Source of the DNA: DATAUD01 sp036501665
GTDB lineage: Bacteria > Verrucomicrobiota > Verrucomicrobiia > Limisphaerales > Palsa-1400
Direction of reading: 5' to 3'
DNA length: 64,000 nucleotides
Assembly (NCBI GenBank): GCA_036501665.1
Contig: DASXZW010000068.1
Span: 1 to 64,000, forward strand
Positions 24,520 through 33,832 of this stretch are shown in pieces (position 1 is the first letter of the stretch; every line of letters begins with the position of its first letter). The translations under genes and the position numbers were made by a program. The notes below the pieces were generated by a model. It was not told the origin of the DNA and ran no database searches. It saw nothing but the letters and a program-made list of their open reading frames with translations.

Positions 24520-25944
24520 CTACTCTTCGCGTTTTTTGGGGGCGTAGGTGTGGGTTGAGACGCCGAAAAAGACTTCGGCGGATTCCATGCTGGTTTCCGA
24601 GAGCGTCGGATGAGCGTGAACAACTTCAGCGAGATCGCCAACTGTTGCACCCATCTCTATGGCCAATGCGCCTTCCGCAATCAATTCCCCGGCTCCGTGA
24701 CCGACAATTCCGACGCCGATGATGCGCTCGGTTTCCTTGTCAATTATCAATTTTGTCAGGCCGTCGGGGCGGTCGTAGGTCAGCGCGCGACCGGAAGCGG
24801 CCCAGGGGAATTTGGCGACTTCAAAATCCAGGTTTTTTGCGCGCGCTTCGGACTCAGTCACTCCGCACCATGCCAATTCGGGATCGGTAAAGACCACAGC
24901 AGGAATGATGACGCCCGACATCGTGCTCTCTTCGCCGAAAATGGCATCGACTGCGACTCGCGCTTCCTTGCTGGCCTTGTGTGCGAGGAGAATTCCGCCC
25001 GCGATATCGCCGATGGCAAGAATTGCGGGATCGTTGGTTTCCTGTTTTTCGTTGACCTTAATGAAGCCGCGCTCGTCCAGTTCAACCTGCGTATTTTCAA
25101 GCCCGAGATTTTGCGAACGCGGTGAGCGTCCCACTGAAACCAGCACACGATCGAATAATTCCTCTTTTTCCGCCTTGTCCGGTCCAACGGTGACCACGCG
25201 GACTTTTTTGCCCTTCGTGGACATTTGGGTGACTTTCGTATTGAAGCGGAGTTCGCGGAAATTTTTCTGCGCGTATTGCATCACGGGACGAATCAAATCC
25301 GCATCGGCGCCCCCCAGGATTCCTTGCAACGCCTCGACGACCACCACTTTGCTGCCGAGATTCGCATAGACGGAGCCAAGCTCCATTCCGATGTAACCGC
25401 CGCCGATCACGAGCAAATCCTCGGGGATTTCCTCAACTTCCAAAGCCTCAGTGGAAGTCATGATCCGCGGATTTCCCAAATCAAAAAGTTTCGGCAGCGC
25501 GGCTTTTGAGCCGACGGCGACTATCGCCTTGTCATATGTAACAAACGTCTGGCCTTCCGGTGTTTCCACGCGCAAGGATTGCGAGCCTTCGAAATATCCC
25601 CGACCTGTCAATACTTGAACGCCGCGCTTTTTGGCTAGGAAACTGACGCCCCCGGACAGTTTGTCCACGATGGAATTCTTCCACGCGCGAAGCTTATCCA
25701 CTTCAATCGTCGGCGCGCCGAAACTGATTCCGCGATGCGCTGATTCGCGCGCTTCAAGGATCAACCGCGTGCCATAGAGCAGAGCCTTCGACGGGATGCA
25801 GCCGCGATTGAGGCAGACGCCGCCCAGCTTTTTGTCCTGCTCGATGAGCAGCACTTTTTTTCCCAGGTCGGCCGCGTAAAATGCCGCCGCGTAACCTCCA
25901 GGGCCGGCTCCCAATACGACAATTTCAGTATGAATCGGATCCAC
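24520..25944 (-). CDS. lpdA: Dihydrolipoyl dehydrogenase (E3)
   Basis: This 474-residue FAD enzyme starts at GTG 25944. FAD site VVLGAGPGGYAAAFYAADLG, redox-active disulfide GGVCLNRGCIPSK, NAD site VIGGGYIGMELGSVYANLG, and C-terminal catalytic HAHPTLSE (His-x4-Glu) are all intact. It reoxidises the lipoyl arms of the E2 component. It is the last gene of aceE-aceF-lpdA, 17 bp after aceF. No lipoyl domain is fused to it. Confidence 0.96.
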   Translation of the reverse strand: MDPIHTEIVVLGAGPGGYAAAFYAADLGKKVLLIEQDKKLGGVCLNRGCIPSKALLYGTRLILEARESAHRGISFGAPTIEVDKLRAWKNSIVDKLSGGVSFLAKKRGVQVLTGRGYFEGSQSLRVETPEGQTFVTYDKAIVAVGSKAALPKLFDLGNPRIMTSTEALEVEEIPEDLLVIGGGYIGMELGSVYANLGSKVVVVEALQGILGGADADLIRPVMQYAQKNFRELRFNTKVTQMSTKGKKVRVVTVGPDKAEKEELFDRVLVSVGRSPRSQNLGLENTQVELDERGFIKVNEKQETNDPAILAIGDIAGGILLAHKASKEARVAVDAIFGEESTMSGVIIPAVVFTDPELAWCGVTESEARAKNLDFEVAKFPWAASGRALTYDRPDGLTKLIIDKETERIIGVGIVGHGAGELIAEGALAIEMGATVGDLAEVVHAHPTLSETSMESAEVFFGVSTHTYAPKKREE

Positions 25945-25961
25945 GTTAATTTGGGCTGAAA

Positions 25962-27254
25962 TCAGCCAAGAAGTTTCTCGTCGAATTTTTCAAATCCCGC
26001 GACAATGTCAAGAATAAACCTGACCGCCGCCCCGCCATCGATGACACGGTGATCGTAAGACAATGCCAGCGGGAGCATCAGGCGCGATTCGATTTTTCCG
26101 TCGCGCACGACCGGTTTCAGCGCCCCGCGGCCTGTGCCAAGAATCGCCACTTCAGGGCGGTTGACGATTGGCGTAAAATGACCGCCGCCGATTCCGCCCT
26201 GGTTGGAAATCGTGAAGGTTCCGCCCTGCAATTCCTCCATAGAAACCTTGCGGTCGCGCGTTCTTGTCGCCAGATCGTTGACTTCCTTTGAAATGCTGGC
26301 GATGTCCTTTTTGTCCGCGTCGCGAAGGACCGGCACAATCAAGCCCTGTTCGGTATCGACCGCGAGGCCGATGTGGAAATATTCCTTATAGATGACTTCG
26401 TTCGTGGTTTCGTCGAGGCTCGTGTTGAATACAGGATGTTTCTTGAGCGCCTCGGCGACGATCTTGACGGCCATCGCGGTGAGCGTGAGCTTTGCGCCTT
26501 TCTTTTCGTAAGCGGCGGAATTCTTTTTGCGCAGCGCTTCCAAGTCAGTGATGTCCGCGAACTCAAATTGCGTCACATGCGGAATCGCGTTCCAATTCTG
26601 ACTCATGCGCTGCGAAATGACCTTGCGCAATTGGGTCATTGGGCGCTTCGTGATGCTGCCCCATTTGGAAAAATCGATTTGTTCGGCGGACGCTTTTGCT
26701 GGAGCTGCTGCCCCACCCGATCTCGGTTGCGCGGCCAATTGCTGCAACCTGCGGACATGGGCGCGCAAATCGTTCATCACGACGCGACCACCTTCATCAC
26801 TGCCGTGGATGCGGCGCAAATCAATTCCCAATTCCCGCGCGATGCGGCGAAGAGTCGGCGCCGCGGCAGGCATCGGGGCGTTAGAATCCGGCTCCTCTTC
26901 GGGCGTCGGTTCTTCTGGAATTTCTTCCTGCACCGGCTGCGGCGCGGGACGCGAGGCTGTCCGGGAAGCTGGCTTCGCGGCTGGAGCAGCAGCGGCGGGT
27001 TTCGCGACAGCCGGAGCGCCTGCGCCGCCTTCAAGGGAGGCGATTGGCTGGCCGACGGAGATTTTGTCCCCGACGGAAACGATGATTTTAGTCACCTTGC
27101 CCGCCGTTGGTGACGGCACGGGGGCGACCGCTTTGCCGGTTTCCAGTTCGATGATGCCCTGGCCCTTGGCGATTTGATCGCCTTCCTTGACCAAAATGGC
27201 CACAACGCTGCCCGAATCAACGCCTTCGCCCAGCGGAGGTAGTTTCACTTCCAT
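25962..27254 (-). CDS. aceF: Dihydrolipoamide acetyltransferase (pyruvate dehydrogenase E2)
   Basis: This 430-residue enzyme has one lipoyl domain (1-80) with lipoyl Lys41 in ELETGKAVAP, an Ala/Pro/Glu linker (about 80-130), a peripheral-subunit-binding domain (LRRIARELGIDLRRIHGSDEGGRV), and the catalytic domain ending in the YDHRVIDGGAAVRF active site. Only a single lipoyl domain is present, while many E2 proteins paired with the homodimeric E1 carry two or three. It links the E1 and E3 proteins encoded on either side; the gap to aceE is 9 bp. Confidence 0.95.
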   Translation of the reverse strand: MEVKLPPLGEGVDSGSVVAILVKEGDQIAKGQGIIELETGKAVAPVPSPTAGKVTKIIVSVGDKISVGQPIASLEGGAGAPAVAKPAAAAPAAKPASRTASRPAPQPVQEEIPEEPTPEEEPDSNAPMPAAAPTLRRIARELGIDLRRIHGSDEGGRVVMNDLRAHVRRLQQLAAQPRSGGAAAPAKASAEQIDFSKWGSITKRPMTQLRKVISQRMSQNWNAIPHVTQFEFADITDLEALRKKNSAAYEKKGAKLTLTAMAVKIVAEALKKHPVFNTSLDETTNEVIYKEYFHIGLAVDTEQGLIVPVLRDADKKDIASISKEVNDLATRTRDRKVSMEELQGGTFTISNQGGIGGGHFTPIVNRPEVAILGTGRGALKPVVRDGKIESRLMLPLALSYDHRVIDGGAAVRFILDIVAGFEKFDEKLLG

Positions 27255-27263
27255 AGATTTGAA

Positions 27264-30020
27264 TTAGAACGCTGCCAATTGAGGAAAGCCTTTTTCGGGA
27301 TCGACATTCAAGTCTTTAATGGCCTGAGCCACGACTTTCCTGTCGATCTCGCCCCGCTGCGCCAGCGAATGCAGCGTCGCCACAACCACACATTCCGCGT
27401 CGATCTCGAAGAACCGTCGCAAGCGTGACCGGATGTCGCTTCGTCCAAAGCCGTCCGTTCCCAAGGTCGTCAAACCGCCGGGAACCCATTTAGAAATCTG
27501 GTCGGGGACCATTTTCATGTAATCAGATACGGCGATGAACGGGCCTTTCTCCTTTTCAAGGAGTTGTTGAACGTAGGGAATTTTCGGTGTGTCAGTCGGG
27601 TGCAGAATATTCCAACGCTCGGCGAGCAGCGCTTCGTTGCGCAAATTCTTGTAACTCGTCGCGCTCCAAACATCGGCGGAGACATTATACTTTTCTGCCA
27701 AAATGGTCTGCGCCTTCAACGCGGAGCGAATGATGCTTCCGCTGCCGAAAATTTGCGCTTTGTGCTTGAGGCCGTCCGGGCCGGTTTTGAATTTATAGAG
27801 ACCTTTGAGAATTCCCTCTTCCGCGCCGCCAGGCATTTGGGGCATCGCGTAGTTCTCGTTGTAAAGGCAAAGGTAGTAAAGTATCTCTTCGCCTTCCTCG
27901 AACATCCGCCGCATTCCCTCACAAATAATCACCGCGATTTCGTAAGCAAACGCGGGATCGTAAGCGTAAAGAGTCGGGACGGTACTCGCTACCAGCGGAC
28001 TGTGACCATCCTGATGCTGCAAGCCTTCGCCGTTGAGCGTTGTCCTTCCCGAAGTCGCACCGAGCAAAAAGCCCTTGGCGCGGCTGTCGGCGGCGAGCCA
28101 GATTTGATCGCCGACGCGTTGCGGGCCGAACATCGAATAATAGATGTAGAACGGAATCATGTTGACGCCGAGATTCGCGTAAGCCGTGCCCGCAGCGACA
28201 AACGACGACATGGAACCAGCCTCCGTAATTCCTTCTTCCAGAATTTGGCCGTCCTTGGCTTCGTGATAATAACTGAGTCCCTTTTTGTCCACCGGCTCAT
28301 AAAGCTGGCCTTTGGACGAGTAAATTCCGACTTGGGAAAATAACGGATCGATTCCGAAAGTGCGCGCCTCGTCGGGAATAATCGGAACCAGATTCCTACC
28401 AATTGCCTTGTCCCGGAGCAATGCGGACAAAAGCCGGACAAAACTCATCGTGGTCGAAGCTTCCGCTGCGCCTGAGCCTTTGAGCAAATCAGCAAAACTC
28501 TCGGCGCGCGGCGTCTTCAACGGCTTGGCGGTGACGGTGCGTTTTGGCACGAAGCCGCCCAGCTTTTTCCGCTGTTCAAGAAGATATTTGATCTCCGGCG
28601 AATCTTTTGGAGGGCGATAGAACGGCGTCTCGACGACATCTTCGTCGCGAACAGGAATGTCAAAACGGGCGCGGAATTCGCGCAATTCCCGTTCGTTCAT
28701 CTTTTTCTGCTGATGCGAAATATTCCGGCCTTCGCCAGCTTCCCCAAGACCATAGCCTTTGACCGTGTGGGCGAGAATGACGGTCGGTCCGCCCTTGTGC
28801 TCCACGGCAGATTTGTAAGCGGCATAAACCTTTTTCGGATCGTGTCCGCCACGCACGAGACGTGTCAATTGATCGTCGGTCAACCCGTCCACAAGCCGCA
28901 ACAGTTCAGGATATTTCCCGAAGAAATGTTTTCGGATGTAGCTGCCCTCTTCGACAATGTATTTCTGGAGGTCGCCATCAACTGCTTCGCCCATTCGCTT
29001 AATCAGCAGACCGGATTTGTCCGCCGCGAGAAGTTCGTCCCAGACGGAACCCCAAATCACTTTGATGACATTCCAACCCGCGCCGCGGAAACTGCCTTCC
29101 AACTCCTGGATGATTTTGCCGTTGCCCCGGACCGGGCCGTCGAGGCGCTGCAAATTGCAATTGACGATCCACGTCAGGTTATCGAGGTTTTCGCGGGAGG
29201 CGAGCGTAATCGCGCCGAGGGTTTCAGGCTCGTCACTTTCGCCGTCGCCGATGTAGGCCCAAACGCGCGGTTCCGGGCCCTTCAGAAACCCGCGCGCGCT
29301 CAGATACCGCAGAAACCGGGCATGATAAATGGACATGATCGGCCCCAAGCCCATTGAGACCGTCGGAAATTGCCAGAAATCCGGCATCAAATACGGATGC
29401 GGATACGAAGAAAGTCCGCCGCCCTCGGCCAACTCCGTGCGGAAGTTGTGCAAATGGCCTTCGTCCATCCGAAATTCCAGAAAGGCGCGCGCGTAATTGC
29501 CGGGGGTCGTGTGCCCTTGAAAATAAATCAAATCGGCCAGGCGGTCGCCATCGCCGCCGCGATAAAAATGGTTGTAACCGACCTCGTAAAGAGTCGCCAT
29601 CGAGGCGTAACTCGAAATATGACCGCCAACACCGGCATCGCCGTGGTTCGCATTGACAACCATCGCCATCGCATTCCAGCGGGCCAGACTCTTTATGCGC
29701 CGTTCAATCTTGCGGTCGCCGGGATAAGGCGGCTCCTTCTCAACGGGAATCGTATTGACGTAAGGTGTGCTGACGGGAACAGGGACATCGACTCCGCCTG
29801 CGCGAAGGCGGTTGCTGAGATTGGAAAGAAGCTGGCTGGCCTTTTCGCGGCCCTGAGTTTTTAGAACGTATTCCGCGAGGTCCTCAAGGGATTGGAGAGG
29901 ATTCACCTGCGCGGGGGCCGACGACACAGCGGCTTCGGCGGTTTCCTTGGCCGAAGTTGACGCGGCTTTTTTTGAAGTTTCTGTTGTTATCGCTTCTATG
30001 TTTGCCGGTTCAATGTTCAC
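27264..30020 (-). CDS. aceE: Pyruvate dehydrogenase E1, homodimeric type
   Basis: This 918-residue enzyme starts at GTG 30020. The thiamine-diphosphate motif reads GDGESDEPETLGAITLASRENLDNL to NCNLQRLDG, and the phosphate-binding and channel regions (HTVKGYGLGEAGEGRNISHQ) are typical. The first ~55 residues are an Ala/Glu/Lys-rich extension not part of the core. It decarboxylates pyruvate and passes acetyl groups to the lipoyl arm of the E2 downstream. It is divergent from the lipoate ligase at 30148, with 127 bp between starts, where the operon promoters should lie. Confidence 0.96.
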   Translation of the reverse strand: MNIEPANIEAITTETSKKAASTSAKETAEAAVSSAPAQVNPLQSLEDLAEYVLKTQGREKASQLLSNLSNRLRAGGVDVPVPVSTPYVNTIPVEKEPPYPGDRKIERRIKSLARWNAMAMVVNANHGDAGVGGHISSYASMATLYEVGYNHFYRGGDGDRLADLIYFQGHTTPGNYARAFLEFRMDEGHLHNFRTELAEGGGLSSYPHPYLMPDFWQFPTVSMGLGPIMSIYHARFLRYLSARGFLKGPEPRVWAYIGDGESDEPETLGAITLASRENLDNLTWIVNCNLQRLDGPVRGNGKIIQELEGSFRGAGWNVIKVIWGSVWDELLAADKSGLLIKRMGEAVDGDLQKYIVEEGSYIRKHFFGKYPELLRLVDGLTDDQLTRLVRGGHDPKKVYAAYKSAVEHKGGPTVILAHTVKGYGLGEAGEGRNISHQQKKMNERELREFRARFDIPVRDEDVVETPFYRPPKDSPEIKYLLEQRKKLGGFVPKRTVTAKPLKTPRAESFADLLKGSGAAEASTTMSFVRLLSALLRDKAIGRNLVPIIPDEARTFGIDPLFSQVGIYSSKGQLYEPVDKKGLSYYHEAKDGQILEEGITEAGSMSSFVAAGTAYANLGVNMIPFYIYYSMFGPQRVGDQIWLAADSRAKGFLLGATSGRTTLNGEGLQHQDGHSPLVASTVPTLYAYDPAFAYEIAVIICEGMRRMFEEGEEILYYLCLYNENYAMPQMPGGAEEGILKGLYKFKTGPDGLKHKAQIFGSGSIIRSALKAQTILAEKYNVSADVWSATSYKNLRNEALLAERWNILHPTDTPKIPYVQQLLEKEKGPFIAVSDYMKMVPDQISKWVPGGLTTLGTDGFGRSDIRSRLRRFFEIDAECVVVATLHSLAQRGEIDRKVVAQAIKDLNVDPEKGFPQLAAF

Positions 30021-30147
30021 TGTTCAAGGCTTAAGAGTTAAGTTTCAGGCCGTGGCCGAGTTCTAAGCTAAGCCGCAACCAACCGAGAGTGTAAGACCAA
30101 AATGCGCTCGTGACAAATCAAATGCGCGGTCATTGAATTGCGGCGTG

Positions 30148-30861
30148 ATGCATTGCATGGACTTGACCCTGAGTTCGGCGGCGGAAAATCTCGCCTGCGA
30201 CGAGGCGCTTTTGGACGCCTGCGAAGACGGTTCGGGGCCGGAAGTGCTGCGTTTCTGGGAGCCGAGCGAATACTTCGTGGTCGTGGGGTTCTCCAATTCC
30301 GTCGCGAGCGAAGTGAATCTCGAGGCTTGCAAACGCGAAGGGATTCCTGTTCTGCGAAGGTGCAGCGGCGGCGGAACAATTTTGCAGGGGCCGGGCTGCC
30401 TCAATTACACGCTAATCCTGAAAATCGCAGATCGCCCGGAAGTTGAAACCATTCCGATCACGAACCACTTTGTCATGACGAAGCAACGCGAAGCAGTGGC
30501 GAAGGTTTTGGGTCGCGCAGTGGAAATTCGCGGACTGACAGACCTTTGTATTGACGGAAAGAAGTTTTCCGGCAATGCGCAACGACGAAAACGCCGCGCG
30601 CTGATTTTTCACGGGACGTTTCTTTTGCATTTCGACCTCAGCCTCGTGGAAAAGTTTTTGACAATGCCTTCCCGCGAGCCAGATTATCGCAAGGGCCGGC
30701 CCCACGGCCAATTTTTGATGAACCTGAACACGCCTACGTCAGATATAAAAACAGCCCTTCGCAACGTCTGGCGTCCGACATCTGAAATGGCCGCCGCACC
30801 GGATTGCCGTCGGTTGATTGCCGAGAAATATTCGCGCGACGAATGGAATTTGAAAATTTGA
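30148..30861 (+). CDS. lplA: Lipoate-protein ligase A family
   Basis: This protein of about 237 residues has LRFWEPSEYFVVVGFSN, the lipoyl-AMP loop RRCSGGGTILQGPGCLNY, and the catalytic-lysine motif GKKFSGNAQRR, all diagnostic of the BPL/LplA/LipB fold. The small C-terminal domain of full-length LplA is absent or reduced. Three starts are possible (TTG 30133, ATG 30148, ATG 30157). It is divergent from aceE; the enzyme probably attaches lipoate to the E2 of this operon, and the pairing of the two genes supports that. An octanoyltransferase role cannot be excluded. Confidence 0.88.
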   Translation: MHCMDLTLSSAAENLACDEALLDACEDGSGPEVLRFWEPSEYFVVVGFSNSVASEVNLEACKREGIPVLRRCSGGGTILQGPGCLNYTLILKIADRPEVETIPITNHFVMTKQREAVAKVLGRAVEIRGLTDLCIDGKKFSGNAQRRKRRALIFHGTFLLHFDLSLVEKFLTMPSREPDYRKGRPHGQFLMNLNTPTSDIKTALRNVWRPTSEMAAAPDCRRLIAEKYSRDEWNLKI

Positions 30862-30932
30862 CCCTTCTGGGAAGACGCATCTAAAATAGTGCAACCGATT
30901 GAAAATCAACGCCTATATTTTGCTGTTGACTG

Positions 30933-30984
30933 GTAGGGACGCCTCGCCGAGGCGTCCGCGGATGGCCCGGCGGGCCGTCCCTAC
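30933..30984. repeat. Tandem-hairpin intergenic element (GTAGGGAC ends)
   Basis: GTAGGGAC at 30933 and GTCCCTAC ending 30984 form outer ends; inside are two perfect hairpins, GACGCCTCG/CGAGGCGTC and GGCCCG/CGGGCC. It lies in the 160-bp gap between lplA and mbfA. The build (outer ends plus inner GC hairpins) matches the larger element at 33670-33816, so both are probably REP-like palindromic repeats spread by a transposase acting in trans. Confidence 0.6.
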
Positions 30985-31021
30985 CTTGAAGATTAGAGGC
31001 GTCTGCCCTGTTTGACCCGAT

Positions 31022-31966
31022 ATGCGCTCTTTTCAAAGTTTGGACCAACGTGAAATTCTCGCGCTCGCCGTCGCGCTTGAGGAGGAGCACGCCCGCATTT
31101 ACGACGATTTCGCGGAAGGGCTACGCGAACATTTTCCCGAGCAGGCAGAGAAGTTTCGCGAATTGCGCCGTCAGGAGGATGGCCATCGGCACCGGCTTCT
31201 CGATCTGTTTCGCAGCCGATTCGGCGATCATGTCCCGCTCATTCGTCGTCAGGATGTGAAGGGCTTCGTCAAATGCGCGCCGGTCTGGCAAACGCGCCCA
31301 CTGGGCGTCAAGGCCGCGCAGAAACAAGCGGAGTTGATGGAGCTGGAAACGAAGCGCTTTTACGAAGCCGCCGCCAAACAATCGACTGACGCCGCGATCC
31401 GCCAATTGCTGGGCGATCTCGCGGAGGAAGAGCGCAATCACGCCCACGCCGCCGAGGAAATGGCCGAAGCCGGATTAAACAGCGACGAGGCCGCGCAGGA
31501 AAAAAAGCTGTTCGCGCTGCAAGTGATTCAACCTGGCCTCGCCGGATTGATGGATGGTTCGGTTTCGACGCTTGCGCCGCTTTTTGCCGCGGCGTTTTCC
31601 ACGCATCGCAGCGGGCCGACGTTTTTGGTGGGCCTGGCGGCGAGCCTAGGCGCGGGCATCAGTATGGGTTTTGCCGAAGCGCTTTCGGATGATGGAACTC
31701 TAACGGGACGCGGGCATCCGTGGATTCGCGGAGTGGTTTGCGGATTGATGACTGCGCTCGGTGGACTCGGCCACACGCTGCCTTACCTGATTAAGAATGT
31801 CACCACTGCGACGGTGATTGCCGTGGCTGTCGTTTGCGTGGAGTTGAGCGTCATTTCATGGGTACGACACCGTTTCATGGACACCGCGCTTTCCTCCGCG
31901 CTGCTGCAAGTGGGCTTGGGCGGGGCGCTGGTGTTTTTGGTTGGGATGTTAATCGGAATTTCCTAA
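31022..31966 (+). CDS. mbfA: Membrane-bound ferritin / iron exporter (MbfA, erythrin-VIT1 fusion)
   Basis: This 314-residue protein has a duplicated ferritin-like N-terminus (about 10-165) with ExxH motifs in RRQEDGHRHRL and LAEEERNHAHAAEE, plus early Glu residues (ALEEEHARIYDDF, MELETKRFY). A C-terminal VIT1/CCC1-type membrane domain follows (about 175-314; GLMDGSVSTLAPLFAAAF, GAGISMGFAEALSDDG). This matches MbfA, which in alphaproteobacteria exports iron and protects against peroxide, with the ferritin part sensing or loading iron. No Irr or Fur gene is adjacent. A tandem-hairpin element lies just upstream. Orientation and start (ATG 31022) are clear. Confidence 0.9.
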   Translation: MRSFQSLDQREILALAVALEEEHARIYDDFAEGLREHFPEQAEKFRELRRQEDGHRHRLLDLFRSRFGDHVPLIRRQDVKGFVKCAPVWQTRPLGVKAAQKQAELMELETKRFYEAAAKQSTDAAIRQLLGDLAEEERNHAHAAEEMAEAGLNSDEAAQEKKLFALQVIQPGLAGLMDGSVSTLAPLFAAAFSTHRSGPTFLVGLAASLGAGISMGFAEALSDDGTLTGRGHPWIRGVVCGLMTALGGLGHTLPYLIKNVTTATVIAVAVVCVELSVISWVRHRFMDTALSSALLQVGLGGALVFLVGMLIGIS

Positions 31967-32029
31967 AACGAGGTCCGGCCAGGCGCGATCAAGTTTGTCA
32001 ATTAGTCGAATAAATTTCCACAACAAGCA

Positions 32030-32058
32030 TGGACTGTTAGGCTGCCTCGCGTTATAAT
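32030..32058 (+). promoter_or_regulatory. Candidate sigma-70-type promoter
   Basis: TGGACT (32030-32035), a 17-bp spacer and a perfect TATAAT (32053-32058) lie 12 bp before the ATG at 32071, suggesting a very short leader. This is the best sigma-70-like match I found in the window. Confidence 0.45.
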
Positions 32059-32070
32059 ATGATTGTCAGG

Positions 32071-32391
32071 ATGAAACTGTCACAAAAAGCCCTCGCGCGT
32101 ATAAACAGTGCCGCCTCCTTTCTACTCGTTTTATACTTCGGGAGTTATCTGGCTTTGACAGTAAAAGGAAACTACATGGAATGGCCTGTTCCATCCGGGA
32201 ATTTTCGAATAGCAGGAGGAGCCTGGGCTGTGAGAGACATTGTGCTTTGGCAGCCTAAAGGAACTCGTCTGTCCGTGTACGGCGTGAATGTGCTGGGCGC
32301 CATTTACGGTCCACTAATTTTTCTTGACCGGAAACTCTGGCATCGAGAGAAGCATTTGTATCCTGAGATGGAAAAGAATCTGGGAATCTAG
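32071..32391 (+). CDS. Small membrane protein, function unknown
   Basis: This 106-residue protein has one strong N-terminal membrane segment (SAASFLLVLYFGSYLALTV) and a weaker second hydrophobic stretch (VYGVNVLGAIYGPLIFL) with a charged tail. No family recognised. A start at 32059 is possible. The promoter at 32030-32058 supports expression. It is convergent with hemW; the 23-bp gap contains AATCTGGGAATCTAGATT, a weak palindrome. Confidence 0.6.
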   Translation: MKLSQKALARINSAASFLLVLYFGSYLALTVKGNYMEWPVPSGNFRIAGGAWAVRDIVLWQPKGTRLSVYGVNVLGAIYGPLIFLDRKLWHREKHLYPEMEKNLGI

Positions 32392-32414
32392 ATTCTACCA
32401 ACCGGGGGAAATTA

Positions 32415-33578
32415 TTACGTCCTCAAAAATTCGGAACCCGCCCAATCGGCGAAGCGAAGGCCGGTCGCGTTGAGGCGGAATCGCTCCTTATCGAGTGAAC
32501 CGTAGCCCAGTTCAACCATGCGGTTGATTTCCGTTTTCCATTCCGTTCGGAGATCGAAACCGGTGCGATGCTCGAATTGCTCCAATGGCCAGCCGGAAGT
32601 CATGCGCAGGCCGAACGCCGCAATTTCCCCGGCGCGAGCGAGCGGCGGAAGTTCTTCACTCCATTCAATCGCGCGTTGCCCGCGTTCCAGTTCCTCGCAA
32701 TAGCGCGTCGTGTTCGCGATGTTCCGTGTGCGAACTCCGCGGACATATCCCGATGCGCCCGGCCCAAGCCCGTGAAAAGAAGCGCCGCGCCAATAGTTGA
32801 CGTTATGGGCGCAGGCTTTTTCCGGGATTTCGCCGCTCGCCGCCGCGCCGCGCCGCGCGAAATTGGCGATTTCATATTGCTCCAAACCGGCGGAAGACAT
32901 CGCCGCAAGAAGTTCGTCATACATCGCGCACGCGAGGTCTTCATCGACGTGGATTTTCCCGGCCTGCAATTGCGCGAACAACGGCGTGTCCTCCTCGTAA
33001 ATGACTTCATAACACGCGAGATGCTCGGAACCGAGCGACACGGCTTCGGCGAGCGTTTGCCGCCACGTCTCCATCGTCTGTCCGGGAATGGCGAACATCA
33101 GATCGACGTTGATGTTGTCGAAACCGGCGCGGCGCAAAATATCGAACGACTTGAAAATCATGTCGCGCCCATGAATCCTGCCAAGCCTGTCGAGAAGATT
33201 TTCATCGAACGACTGCGCGCCCATTGAAATGCGATTCACGCCGGAATCACGAAGCAATTTTGCCTTGTCCAGCGAGACAGTCGCCGGGTTGCATTCGACC
33301 GTCCACTCCTCCGCTCCAGTCAAGTTAAGCCGCGACATGGCTTTGAGAATTTGTTCCCACTGGCGAAGGTTCAGCAACGACGGCGTGCCGCCGCCGAAAA
33401 AAATTGTGCGCGGTTTCAGTTCCTCGGCGACAAGTTCCATCTCGGCAATCAGCGCGCTGACGTAGCGATTCACCAACTCGCCGTCTGCAGCTTCGGAATA
33501 AAACGCGCAATACTCGCACTTCTTCGCACAGAAGGGAACGTGAACGTAGAGATGGCGGATGACAGATTCGTCAATCAT
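32415..33578 (-). CDS. hemW: Radical SAM heme chaperone HemW
   Basis: This 387-residue protein opens with LYVHVPFCAKKCEYCAFYS, the CxxxCxxC cluster motif in the HemW form (PFC..KC.YC). The IFFGGGTPSLL motif and VECNP follow, as does the C-terminal HemW domain (ARAGEIAAFGLRMTSGWPLEQFE). HemW proteins bind haem and load it into acceptors, and are often mis-named coproporphyrinogen III oxidase; the latter keeps extra N-terminal residues not seen here. It lies downstream of kdgK and a large repeat element on the same strand, so probably a separate unit. Confidence 0.9.
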   Translation of the reverse strand: MIDESVIRHLYVHVPFCAKKCEYCAFYSEAADGELVNRYVSALIAEMELVAEELKPRTIFFGGGTPSLLNLRQWEQILKAMSRLNLTGAEEWTVECNPATVSLDKAKLLRDSGVNRISMGAQSFDENLLDRLGRIHGRDMIFKSFDILRRAGFDNINVDLMFAIPGQTMETWRQTLAEAVSLGSEHLACYEVIYEEDTPLFAQLQAGKIHVDEDLACAMYDELLAAMSSAGLEQYEIANFARRGAAASGEIPEKACAHNVNYWRGASFHGLGPGASGYVRGVRTRNIANTTRYCEELERGQRAIEWSEELPPLARAGEIAAFGLRMTSGWPLEQFEHRTGFDLRTEWKTEINRMVELGYGSLDKERFRLNATGLRFADWAGSEFLRT

Positions 33579-33669
33579 TGCTCTCTTTAATCTCGCCCAA
33601 ACGAAGGCCTTGGGCCAGCAGTAAATCTGTCGAAACAGATCAGTTTACACGGAACGAGTCAGTTGCTTT

Positions 33670-33816
33670 GGGTAGCGCGGTCGTCTCGACCGCCGTTTTC
33701 GGCGTCTCGCCGAAAACCTTTCAGCGTCCGATTCTGCAACCATCGTTGTTGGTGAAATCGTTAATAAATTTGCTGGCGGGACGCCGGCCAGGGCGACCGA
33801 GATGGTCGCGCTACCC
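33670..33816. repeat. 147-bp palindromic element with four internal hairpins
   Basis: The outer ends GGGTAGCGCG (33670-33679) and CGCGCTACCC (33807-33816) are perfect inverted repeats. Inside are GCGGTCG/CGACCGC, a perfect 10-bp stem GTTTTCGGCG/CGCCGAAAAC, CTGGC/GCCAG and GCGACC/GGTCGC. It occupies most of the 254-bp gap between kdgK and hemW. The design is that of a REP/BIME-like or MITE element; no gene is inside. Confidence 0.7.
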
Positions 33817-33832
33817 ACTGCATCGTTCCGGC

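Noticed and set aside
33561..33580. ATTCGTCAATCA at the hemW start resembling the palindrome in DUF1016
   Set aside because: It encodes the normal hemW N-terminus and lacks the second arm, so a chance match.
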